Source: Maea johnstoni
Lineage: Eukaryota; Annelida; Polychaeta; Spionida; Magelonidae
Length of the DNA stretch: 64,000 bases
Assembly: GCA_963942565.1 (NCBI GenBank)
Contig: OZ012690.1
Coordinates: forward strand, 9,278,565-9,342,564
Reading direction: 5' to 3'
Both the position numbers and the translations under genes were made by a program. Shown here piece by piece: positions 43,950-54,500 of the stretch. Positions within the stretch are counted from its first letter, which is position 1. Each line of letters opens with the position of its first letter. The notes under the pieces were generated by a model. That model saw nothing but the letters and a program-made list of their open reading frames with translations. It made no database searches and was not told the origin of the DNA.

Positions 43950-44231
43950 TAACCATTTAATGCCCACAGCTTGGCCAAGGCAGCCTGACAAGTTTAAACC
44001 CATACACTACCATAACTAATTAATGCTAACAAGTTTCTACAGAAATTGGTCATATGGAACTATGATACCTATGGCAATAATTCATGATTGAGAAAGATTT
44101 TGCAAAATGTTTTATATAAAGTTGTTGGTTAAAATCTCTCCATCAGATACTTCCCTAAATACCAGTTTGCATGCGAGATTTCATCAAAGTTGTCAGGCTG
44201 CTCTCAGCCAGTGTGAGCATTGATAGGTTAA
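43950..44231 (-). mobile_element. Family B MITE, rearranged
   Basis: TTAACCATTTAATGCCCACA near the left, an extra AAACCCATACACTACC inside, and GAGCATTGATAGGTTAA at the right. It shares its right TTAA with the next family A element. Confidence 0.65.
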
Positions 44232-44440
44232 CCCTTGTGCTGCTGGTGGCTAATTTGGCCAATACAAAATGATACAAAAATCCTGAGAGATGACTGAAAC
44301 CCTAGCAAATGGGTACTCCTATGAAAGTACTCAACGAGAGCAATCCAATGAATACCTAGATAATAAGGTTTAGATGAATGTCAAAAATTTTGACGTCCTT
44401 GTCCTTTGGATGAAAATAGCCTCAGCATCGGAAGGGTTAA
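44228..44440 (+). mobile_element. Family A MITE
   Basis: TTAACCCTTGTGCTGCTGG to GCATCGGAAGGGTTAA, both TTAA ends intact. It is followed by the first of three X units. Confidence 0.9.
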
Positions 44441-44489
44441 TGTATCACACATCCTGATTGGTGTTGAAGATTTACTGCCAGCAACTTAG

Positions 44490-44592
44490 CCTCAGCCTTT
44501 CTCCATCAAATACTTTCCTAAATAGCCTTTTGCATGCAGGATTTCATCAAAGTTGGCAGGCTGTTTTCGTCCAGTATGAGCATCAATGGGTT
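44490..44592 (-). mobile_element. Family B right-arm fragment
   Basis: CTTTCTCCATCAAATACTTT through GGCAGGCTGTTTTCG to GAGCATCAATGGGTTAA. Confidence 0.7.
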
Positions 44593-44640
44593 AATGTATC
44601 TCATATTTTGACTGGTGTTGAATATTTACTGCCATCAACT

Positions 44641-44852
44641 TTAGCTTATGCTGCTGGTGGCCATTTTGGCCAATACAAAATGTTGCAAAAAAACCTCAAA
44701 AATGGCTGAAACCCTGGCAAATGGGTACTCATATGAGAGTATTAAGTGAGAGCTATCCAATGAATACCAACACGACAGGGTTTAGATGGTTTTCAAAAAA
44801 CTTTGCGTTCTTGTACTTTGGACGAAAGTAGCCTTAGCGTTTGAAGGGTTAA
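44641..44852 (+). mobile_element. Family A MITE
   Basis: Left end worn (TTTAGCTTATGCTGCTGG), right end GCGTTTGAAGGGTTAA. It lies between X units two and three. Confidence 0.85.
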
Positions 44853-45227
44853 TGTATCACATATTCTGACTGGTGTTGAAGATCTATTGCCACCCACTTA
44901 ACTTCTCCTAGCCAGTAATTGTCCAGTCCTTGAAGATACTGCATTGAACAGGTCCTTGGATATATTTTCCGCCACATAGCTAGCATATTTCTTATGAAAT
45001 ACATCGTCCGGGGCCAGTGACCTTATAGTACCCTCAGGGAATGTGTATAAATACACTCTTCAGCAGGTGTCTTTATTTCCTTGCTCATAGATCATTTGTT
45101 ATTGCCATGACTTTAAGATCAAAGGAATCGCTCTCTGGGCGCTTGCGGTCACAACCTTTGAACTCCTAGGTGGTTAAAACTAGACTGGTTCTGGCCAACT
45201 AGGTTCAAAATTGACTCAAATGTTTTG

Positions 45228-45316
45228 TAACATCATTTTCAACCGCGATAATGTCAAAAGTATTTTATATCCAGATGGCATTATATTCAATAACTCTTAT
45301 AAGTTAATGGGTTAAA
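45228..45316 (+). mobile_element. Family B right-half fragment
   Basis: AACATCATTTTCAACCGCGA, GTCAAAAGTATTTTATATCC and AAGTTAATGGGTTAA match the right arm of family B. Confidence 0.6.
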
Positions 45317-45331
45317 ATTTCAAATCAGCTT

Positions 45332-45700
45332 TAACTCGTTGATATTCCTGTCGTACCCTAAAAAAGCTTGACTATTTTGGGGATGTCTTTCTTAAAAATG
45401 TATCTATTGGAGAATATTATCCGAGTCACGCCATCAATTACTGTAGAACACACAAATTACGCATCTGTTTATATATAGCGTACATAGCGTGTGGTTCCGC
45501 TTCGCTATATATAAAAACGCTGTACTTTTTTATTTGTACTTTCTGTACGTTAGTGGCGGCTACTGTCGCTAACATAAAGATACGCAATGATGCCAAAACT
45601 CCCCAATTCGCTATATTTGGGACACGCGTCATATATGTGTTCTACAGTATTCTTTGGCTATTTTTTGCAAATTTATCCTAGTGTCAAAGTTAGTTATTGC
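45332..45700 (+). mobile_element. Probable family B remnant split by a TA MITE
   Basis: TTAACTCGTTGATATTCCTG and GCTTGACTATTTTGGGGATG resemble a diverged B left arm. It is cut at 45439 by the next element, after which TTTTTTGCAAATTTATCC resumes. Confidence 0.5.
45439..45649. mobile_element. 211-bp MITE with TA target
   Basis: TACTGTAGAACACA at the left matches TGTGTTCTACAGTA at the right, with partial pairing further in. TA at both ends fits Tc1/mariner-type insertion. The interior contains TATATATAGCG and CGCTATATATA as an inner inverted pair. Confidence 0.85.
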
Positions 45701-45896
45701 ATCCAGAAAGTTATTTCAATAGTTCTATTGAAATACTTTCTAAACTACAAGCCTAAATAAGTTATGTAGTGTTAAGCATTGAGCAATTTTGGGCAATGGT
45801 TTCTAAATCAGGCTTATCAGCCTAACGCAGTCATACTAAATGTCATACATGAGCTAAACTGTTCATGCCTCATTTCCATCTGCACTAAAGCAGTAG

Positions 45897-46160
45897 TTAA
45901 CCCATTTATGCCTGGAAATTACTCGACCAGTGTCGTCTGGACCTGTCATACTTTTGAAAATAACTTTGGATTTAATCACAAATTTACAAAATATTTGAAG
46001 GAGAATTGTGCGTTGGGTTTTAATCAACATTTCTCCTGCAATTCTTTTTTAAAAAATTGCTTTTGTAAGGGAGATTATGATTAATTCCAAAGTTATTTTT
46101 CAAAAATATCTACGATCCAGATGACTCTTGTCAAGGAGATATTCAGTCATAAAAAGGTTA
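45897..46160 (-). mobile_element. Family B MITE
   Basis: TTAACCCATTTATGCCTGGA to CAGTCATAAAAAGGTTAA. The right arm repeats the TTCCAAAGTTATTTTTCAAA pattern in the opposite sense to usual, indicating internal rearrangement. Confidence 0.75.
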
Positions 46161-46539
46161 AAGGAGATTATCAAAATCAAGCCATCTTTTCAGCAGAGAC
46201 TGTGCGTCCTGCTAAGCTTATCCTAAAATATCATACGTCTTGTAATAAAAATGTCTCATTGGTATACAATTACGCATATATTTTTGATACATAGCCAGCT
46301 AGCTATTCATAGACAGAATTGACCTTTGTGGAGAATTTACTGCTTTCTTTCTACAGGGAGCTATTGATAGTCCTAAGTGACCTATGTAGCATTTTTATTA
46401 GCGATTTGGGGCTATGAATATGAGTATTTATGAATTAATGATGTTATTGAAGAATATAACTGTAGATGGGCTAAAGAACAGTTGCATTGCTGGTAATGTA
46501 AATTGCCCTTTTTATATTCACACCCACGTTATTAGAAAT
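46161..46539. other. No recognised feature
   Basis: Unique-looking sequence. Confidence 0.4.
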
Positions 46540-46774
46540 TAAGGATAGTACATCACATGATTTTCATGCCTGTAATGACCAAAACGACCCTATAGTCTTT
46601 GTGATAATTCTTTTATAAAAGCATATTTTGGAAATATATGAAGAAATGAAGTTTAACATGATCCCAACCTACAACATTCTGTTAATTCATATTTCACTCC
46701 TGAATTATTTTCGAGAGTATCTGAGAATCAGACCACAATTATTTCAAGAGCAACCTTCAGGCATGAATGGGTTA
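46540..46774 (+). mobile_element. Family B MITE, left end worn
   Basis: ATTTTCATGCCTGTAATGAC to CAGGCATGAATGGGTTAA. The internal AAGGAG palindrome is diverged. Confidence 0.7.
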
Positions 46775-46954
46775 AAGAATTAATCAACCTAACTCGGTTC
46801 TCTGGATGATTTTGAAGATTTTTTGTATTAAATGGCATTTTTTGGAACATTATGAAAGCCAAGTAAATTCATCTTTATCACAGCACTTTATTCTTCAACT
46901 CAATCATGCCAATAACCTTTCTTTCATATGAAATGATTTGAGTCTTTTAAGGTA

Positions 46955-47186
46955 TTAACCCATTAATACTTAAGAGGTCATCCAGGAAATGTCGTCTGGA
47001 TTGATGATACTTTTGACGATAACTTTTGAATTGAGAATGATTTTACAGAATATTCGAAGGAGAGTTGTTGGTGATGTTCTGATCAACATTTCTCCTTCAA
47101 ATATTTTTGCCAATTGTGCTAAAGAGTGAAAGATTTCATCAAATTTGTCAGGCTGGTTTTGGCTGCTGTGAGCATGAATGGGTTAA
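46955..47186 (-). mobile_element. Family B MITE, first of a joined pair
   Basis: TTAACCCATTAATACTTAAG to GAGCATGAATGGGTTAA. Its final TTAA is the first TTAA of the next element. Confidence 0.9.
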
Positions 47187-47412
47187 CCCATTATTGCTCA
47201 TAGAGGCCATGGGCAGCCTGACACTTTTGATGAATATTTCAAGCAGAAGAATAGCTGGGAAAATATTTAAAGAAGAAATATTAATTAGATTACTGCTAAC
47301 AACTCTTTTACACATATTTTATAAAATCATATTCAGTTTCAAAGTTATTGTCAAAAGTATTTCAAATCTGGATGACACTTCTTGGATGAACTCTTAGATA
47401 TCAATAGGTTAA
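47183..47412 (+). mobile_element. Family B MITE, second of a joined pair
   Basis: TTAACCCATTATTGCTCATA to GATATCAATAGGTTAA. It is in opposite orientation to its partner, so the two form a head-to-head structure about one shared TTAA. Confidence 0.87.
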
Positions 47413-47547
47413 ACTAAAACATAAACACTAGTTCTCTGAGGAATACTTTTAGATATTGACTCTGTTCCTAATCCAGCTTCTTCTTTAACCTAGCTACCCA
47501 TGTAAATGACCCTGTGCCTTACACAGAATTTATTTTTCTTCATCCTT

Positions 47548-47903
47548 CAGGGCTCAACATTAAGAAAAAACTTCATAAGCCCAGCAGGGTTAGTTACCGA
47601 AACTTTTACTAGCCCTGAAATATTTTTGCTAGCCCTGATATTAATGACAACTCTTTTTTAAATAGTGACCTCTGTTAATATCATAGCCTCTGTTGATAAC
47701 ATGAAAAGAATACAGTGTATTGTGGTAAATTAAGTTAAATTATCATCCAGGTATGCGGAGCCAAAGGTGGGCTTCATATTTTTTTAAGCGCTGATATTCT
47801 TATTCTATCTAGCCCCTCAGGGCTACTCACAGGTATAATTTACTAGCCCTGACTTTCAATAACTAGCCCGGGGCTACAGGGCTAGCCTTAACGTCGAGCC
47901 CTG
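47548..47903 (-). mobile_element. CAGGG-family MITE type y, copy 2
   Basis: Reverse copy of 9423-9775: CAGGGCTCAACATTAAG at the left, AACGTCGAGCCCTG at the right, with exact TCCTT flanks (47543-47547 and 47904-47908). The two copies are nearly colinear throughout. Confidence 0.93.
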
Positions 47904-48113
47904 TCCTTTTCAAAGCCCTCCAGGCTGTCCATACTACATTATTTGGGAGTCACACGTGGGCATTGTGCATTCCTTAAGAAAAGGGCATTCTCCATTAAGC
48001 AATTAAGTGCGGTCAACTTTATGATAATCTAACGCTCATTGCTGTCCAGTTTTATTGTTATGTAGTGGTCATTGATGGCCCCATGCGTGTGCCAATAAGT
48101 CAGTTAGCGGAGG

Positions 48114-48459
48114 CAGGCCTCAACGCTAACTCAAAATCATACTGGCCCTGTAGGACCAGTAACACCTAGCATCTGCTGGTCCTGCAAATGTTTTACTGGT
48201 CCTACATTTTTTCTTTAAAATAACAAGAACGAAAATTGCATAAAATTCACCAGAACATTTATCTTTATAGATTTTATCTTCATTTATTTCAAAAACATTT
48301 GGGGACATTCTCGGTGGGAAACTTTTTAACAAGAATGTCTCCAAATGTTTACTGGGCCTGTAGGACCAGTTGAGGTCTTTTTTTACTGGCCCGAAGCTGT
48401 TTTGGGGAATTTTTAACGGCCTCACAGGGCCATAGGTTTACCCTTAGCGTCGAGCCCTG
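48114..48459 (-). mobile_element. CAGGG-family MITE type x, copy 3
   Basis: Reverse copy: CAGGCCTCAACGCTAACTC to TTAGCGTCGAGCCCTG, exact GGAGG flanks (48109-48113 and 48460-48464). Confidence 0.93.
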
Positions 48460-48464
48460 GGAGG

Positions 48465-48760
48465 AGAAGTGTCCTGCTGCTGCCTGCCAGCCAGCGATCG
48501 CTCGGGCGGTGGGGGGATGCGTTACGGTTATGTCGGTTTCCTCTGCGGCGGCTGCCTCGGAGCCGTGTGTCCGCAAGTAGTCCCCATCCGTCATTGTTCT
48601 ATATTCCCTTCACACATGTCCTTGCTTACCAACCAGTCCATCAACCAGCCCCCCTCCCATAGCTAGCACAGCACAACCACCATGGTCGTCATTGCCACCG
48701 CTACAACCACCACCTCCTCCACCGCTTCTGCTGCCACCGCTCACAGCACCGGAAAGCGCT
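48465..48760. other. GC- and CpG-rich island, no clear gene
   Basis: Stands out as GC-rich with many CpG (GCGATCGCTCGGGCGGTGGG, CTGCGGCGGCTGCCTCGG), followed by CCACCNCC-type triplets. Open frames of 65 and 81 codons exist on opposite strands but neither is recognisable. It could be a promoter, an exon or low-complexity sequence. Confidence 0.3.
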
Positions 48761-48764
48761 TACT

Positions 48765-49200
48765 AGACCAACTGCCACACACAGACACACAGACGCACAC
48801 GTAAAGTTACCTGCTGCAGAAATACACACAGTACTAAGAGAGAGGTGCGGAAAACTTCTCAGTGCTCTGATGACCAACTGCCACACACATATACACAGAC
48901 ACACACGGAAAGTTAATACCTGCTGCAGAAATATATACAGTACTAACAGAGAGATGCGGAAAACTTCTCAGTGCTCTGATGTCCAATTGCCACACAGACA
49001 CACAGACAGACACACAGGGAAAATTACCTGCTGCTGAAATACACAGAGTAATAACTGAGAGGTGCAGAAAACTTCTCAGTGCTCTGATGACCAACTGCCA
49101 CACATAGACACACAGACAGACACACAGGGAAAATTACCTGCCGCTGAAATACACAGAGTGATAACTGAGAGGTGCGGATAACTTCTCAGTGGTCTTATCG
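48765..49200 (-). repeat. Tandem repeat of about 109 bp, 4 units
   Basis: AACTTCTCAGTGCTCTGATG recurs at about 48853, 48962, 49070 and (variant) 49180, with GCCACACACAGACACACAGA and GCTGAAATACACAGAGTA between. Minus-strand frames with repeated blocks are translations of this array. Confidence 0.9.
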
Positions 49201-49494
49201 TGTGGGTTGGGATCATTCTGGTGATAGTGCTAATGACAGTAACCACAATTATGATGAGACTATCGCATCTCTGAGGTTCACACAATATTAGACATACTCT
49301 GTAGTGATTATCAACAAGTTCTGAAAACTAATTAACTAAATCACCAAGTGCTGAAACTAAAGCGCTTGCTGAGTGAGTGAGGACAACTTTGCTAACAACA
49401 ACAACAATCATGATGAAGATATCACCTCTATGAGGTTGACTTACTATTTATATTTGATTCTGTGGTGACTGAATAAACATTAGGATTATACTGA

Positions 49495-49501
49495 TGATAT
49501 C

Positions 49502-49540
<39 letters not shown>

Positions 49541-49655
49541 CAATGATTGACCTAATATCTATATGCTATTCTGTGATGACTCAATAAACGTGAGGATTAT
49601 ACTGATAATAACATCAACAAAAACAACAGCAACAACAACAACAACAACAACATGA
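49495..49655. repeat. CAA trinucleotide arrays
   Basis: Two CAA arrays in a duplicated context: GATTATACTGATGATATCAA and GATTATACTGATAATAACAT precede them. Confidence 0.92.
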
Positions 49656-49945
49656 AGCATGGGGCCAGTGGGAGTTGGTCTCTATAATCGAGCTACTCTT
49701 AGGTGACTAAATCCCCAAGTTTAATGTTTTACCACCATTGTGCTGTTGTAACCGTGTCCATGGAGGACAATCTTTATTTGCAATCCATTCTTGACCTGGC
49801 GGCTGAGAATTATTTTTTGGAGAGTCATGTCTTGGAGACCTCCTCCACTCAGCAAAAAGAACACCGGAGGTGAGGTGAGTCTGAATTGAATCAGAAATTT
49901 TCAGCCAATCACAAAGACTACTTAGGTATTCTTGTTTACTTTAAA
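49656..49945. other. No recognised feature
   Basis: Unique-looking sequence between the CAA and ATT arrays. Confidence 0.4.
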
Positions 49946-49951
49946 TAGCGA

Positions 49952-49981
49952 TCATTATCATTATTATTGTTATTATTATTA

Positions 49982-50040
<59 letters not shown>

Positions 50041-50112
50041 GTTGTTATTATTATTATTATCATTATCATTATTATTATTATTATAACTTTATATTATTAT
50101 TATTATTATTGA

Positions 50113-50152
<40 letters not shown>

Positions 50153-50172
50153 TTCATTATTATCATTATTAC

Positions 50173-50207
<35 letters not shown>

Positions 50208-50251
50208 TATTATCATTTTTATTACTATTATTATCATTATTATTACTATTG

Positions 50252-50319
<68 letters not shown>

Positions 50320-50327
50320 GTTGGTAC

Positions 50328-50367
<40 letters not shown>

Positions 50368-50392
50368 TTTATTACCGTTATTATTATCATGG
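49952..50392. repeat. ATT trinucleotide array, about 440 bp
   Basis: A long ATT array with ATC, GTT and ACT variants. The 208-codon poly Tyr/Leu frame is an artefact. Confidence 0.97.
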
Positions 50393-50546
50393 AAAATTTA
50401 TTCTTCAATACATAAAAATATCTGAACAATGCTTTGCTATTTTAGAGGCTACTATATATTGCTGTCATTTGTTTCGCATTGTCTCGGTCCCTGCAGCTCC
50501 ACTGAGATTTTTATGTGGACCATTGCACTCTTTGATGTTATTGATG

Positions 50547-50763
50547 TTAACTCATTAACACTCAGGGCAGCCAAAAAAGGCCTGATGATTTTGGCAATAT
50601 CTTACTCACAAAAGCATTTTGTGGAAAATATTTGAAGGAGAAATGTTGATCAGAAGCCATACAACAACTCTCCTTCAAATATTTTGTGAACTTTCGCTTT
50701 ATTCTCAAGTTATTTTCAAAAGTATGAGAGTAGCAGAAGGAATTCTGAGTGTGAATGGGTTAA
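50547..50763 (+). mobile_element. Family B MITE
   Basis: TTAACTCATTAACACTCAGG to GAGTGTGAATGGGTTAA with a well-preserved AATATTTGAAGGAGAA and CTCTCCTTCAAATATT centre. Confidence 0.88.
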
Positions 50764-51544
50764 TGCAACAGTTATCACCGGTTGCCAGGAAATACCACTG
50801 TCACAACATTGAGGTTCTATTGTGTGCGTTCCAGTTCATAAAATAATGCACCGAATGACCTGAGATAAAGAACCTATAATTTGTAAATAAAGGATACAAA
50901 GCTGTCTCCACTAGCCAGGATCTTACTAAAGCTTAAGGAAAGAACCTAGAATATTAAGCAATATCATTGCTACTCTGATTTCAACCAATAGAAGGACACC
51001 ATCTGTACCATTTGATTAGCTGATAATATACACATATGACATCCCTGTGGGTGGCTAATATGATGGTCTACCCCGAGTGAGTATAGTCACCCCTCCCCCC
51101 CCCCCCCCTCTTCACACCCTTGCACCCAAAAAACATGAGTTGAAACTTCCAAAACTCACCTCGGCAGTGCAATATCTAAGCAGCAGGTTTACCGTGCTGA
51201 CCATGCTGGGATGTCATATTTGTTTTATTATACCAAATAAAACAATCCTTGTTGTGAAAATGGTATAAGGCAAGATGTTTGCGAGTAGCCAGCAGGTACA
51301 GCACGTGACCATCCGAGGTTGAGTGTGATACATGCTGCCTGAACGCGACAGAGTATTCTGTGTATGGAAAGAATGGATGAGCTGGAACTGTAACAACAAA
51401 TGGGGTTGTTGTAGTATTAGATGCTGAGCGGCAGTTTATAGTGTGTTATGATTGCCTGATGGGATACTGGGCTCTGGTTATTGACCTCTGATGAAATCAT
51501 AATAGCTGTACCAGCGGTATAATGGAGAAAAGGGCACTTTCCAT
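50764..51544. other. Mostly unrecognised sequence
   Basis: Contains a C-rich run near 51090-51108 and, near 51214, CATATTTGTTTTATTATACC, a solo end of the MITE family at 40047. No supported gene. Confidence 0.45.
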
Positions 51545-54500
51545 ACAGGGCACCCTCACACAGGACACCCTTTGTAATACTAGATACACTCAATACAGGG
51601 CACCCTCACACAGGACACCCTTTGTAATACTAGATACACTCAATACAGGGCACCCTCACACAGGACACCCTTTGTAATACCAGGCACCCTCAATACAGGG
51701 CACCCTCACACAGGACACCCTTTGTAATACTAGATACACTCAATACAGGGCACCCTCACACAGGACACCCTTTGTAATACCAGGCACCCTCAATACAGGG
51801 CACCCTCACACAGGACACCCTTTGTAATACTAGATACACTCAATACAGGGCACCCTCACACAGGACACCCTTTGTAATACCAGATACACTCAATACAGGG
51901 CACCCTCACACAGGACACCCTTTGTAATACCAGGTACACTCAATACAGGGCACCCTCACACAGGACACCCTTTATAATACCAGGTACACTCAATACAGGG
52001 CACCCTCACACAGGACACCCTTTATAATACCAGATACACTCAATACAGGGCACCCTCACACAGGACACCCTTTATAATACCAGGTACACTCAATACAGGG
52101 CACCCTCACACAGGACACCCTTTATAATACCAGGTACACTCAATACAGGGCACCCTCACACAGGACACCCTTTATAATACCAGGTACACTCAATACAGGG
52201 CACCCTCACACAGGACACCCTTTATAATACCAGGTACACTCAATACAGGGCACCCTCACACAGGACACCCTTTATAATACCAGGTACACTCAATACAGGG
52301 CACCCTCACACAGGACACCCTTTGTAATACCAGGTACACTCAATACAGGGCACCCTCACACAGGACACCCTTTATAATACCAGATACACTCAATACAGGG
52401 CACCCTCACACAGGACACCCTTTATAATGCCAGATAAACTCAATACAGGGCACCCTCACACAGGACACCCTTTATAATACCAGGTACACTCAATACAGGG
52501 CACCCTCACACAGGACACCCTTTATAATACCAGATACACTCAATACAGGGCACCCTCACACAGGACACCCTTTATAATACCAGATACACTCAATACAGGG
52601 CACCCTCACACAGGACACCCTTTATAATACCAGGTACACTCAATACAGGGCACCCTCACACAGGACACCCTTTATAATACCAGATACACTCAATACAGGG
52701 CACCTTCACACAGGACACCCTTTATAATACCAGATACACTCAATACAGGGCACCCTCACACAGGACACCCTTTATAATACCAGGCACACTCAATACAGGG
52801 CACCCTCACACAGGACACCCTTTATAATACCAGATACACTCAATACAGGGCACCCTCACACAGGACACCCTTTATAATACCAGGTACACTCAATACAGGG
52901 CACCCTCACACAGGACACCCTTTATAATACCAGGCACACTCAATACAGGTCACCCTCACACAGGACACCCTTTATAATACCAGATACACTCAATACAGGG
53001 CACCCTCACACAGGACACCCTTTATAATACCAGGTACACTCAATACAGGGCACCCTCACACAGGACACCCTTTATAATACCAGGCACACTCAATACAGGG
53101 CACCCTCACACAGGACACCCTTTATAATACCAGATACACTCAATACAGGGCACCCTCACACAGGACACCCTTTATAATACCAGGTACACTCAATACAGGG
53201 CACCCTCACACAGGACACCCTTTATAATACCAGGCACACTCAATACAGGGCACCCTCACACAGGACACCCTTTATAATACCAGATACACTCAATACAGGG
53301 CACCCTCACACAGGACACCCTTTATAATACCAGATACACTCAATACAGGGCACCTTCACACAGGACACCCTTTATAATACCAGATACACTCAATACAGGG
53401 CACCCTCACACAGGACACCCTTTATAATACCAGGCACACTCAATACAGGGCACCCTCACACAGGACACCCTTTATAATACCAGATACACTCAATACAGGG
53501 CACCCTCACACAGGACAGCCTTTATAATACCAGATAAACTCAATACAGGGCACCCTCACACAGGACACCCTTTATAATACCAGATACACTCAATACAGGG
53601 CACCCTCACACAGGACACCCTTTATAATGCCAGACTCAATACAGGGCACCCTCACACAGGACACCCTTTATAATACCAGATAAACTCAATACAGGGCACC
53701 CTCACACAGGACACCCTTTATAATACCAGATACACTCAATACAGGGCACCCTCACACAGGACACCCTTTATAATGCCAGACTCAATACAGGGCACCCTCA
53801 CACAGGACACCCTTTATAATACCAGGTACACTCAATACAGGGCACCCTCACACAGGACACCCTTTATAATACCAGGTACACTCAATACAGGGCACCCTCA
53901 CACAGGACGCCCTTTATAATACCAGACTCAATACAGGGCACCCTCACACAGGACACCCTTTATAATACCAGATACACTCAATACAGGGCACCTTCACACA
54001 GGACACCCTTTATAATACCAGGCACACTCAATACAGGGCACCCTCACACAGGACACCCTTTATAATACCAGATACACTCAATACAGGGCACCCTCACACA
54101 GGACACCCTTTATAATACCAGGCACACTCAATACAGGGCACCCTCACACAGGACACCCTTTATAATACCAGATACACTCAATACAGGACACCCTCACACA
54201 GGACACCCTTTATAATACCAGATACACTCAATACAGGGCACCCTCACACAGGACTCCCTTTATAATACCAGATACACTCAATACAGGGCACCCTCACACA
54301 GGACACCCTTTATAATACCAGATACACTCAATACAGGGCACCCTCACACAGGACACCCTTTATAATACCAGATACACTCAATACAGGGCACCCTCACACA
54401 GGACACCCTTTATAATACCAGATACACTCAATACAGGGCACCCCCACACAGGACAGCCTTTATAATACCAGGCACACTCAATACAGGGCACCCTCACACA

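Larger units (their letters stand above)
44437..44905 (+). repeat. Three X units interleaved with TTAA elements
   Basis: A unit of about 50 bp, TTAATGTATCACATATTCTG then ACTGGTGTTGAAGATTTACT and GCCA, occurs near 44437, 44589 and 44849. A family B half (44490-44592) separates the first two and a family A element (44641-44852) the last two. Confidence 0.85.

Noticed and set aside
48834-49285. Minus-strand frames with hydrophobic Cys-rich repeats
   Set aside because: They follow the 109-bp tandem array and differ in frame between units.
49932-50558. 208-codon frame, the longest in the window
   Set aside because: Mostly poly-Tyr and poly-Leu from an ATT array; the non-repeat tail has no recognisable feature.
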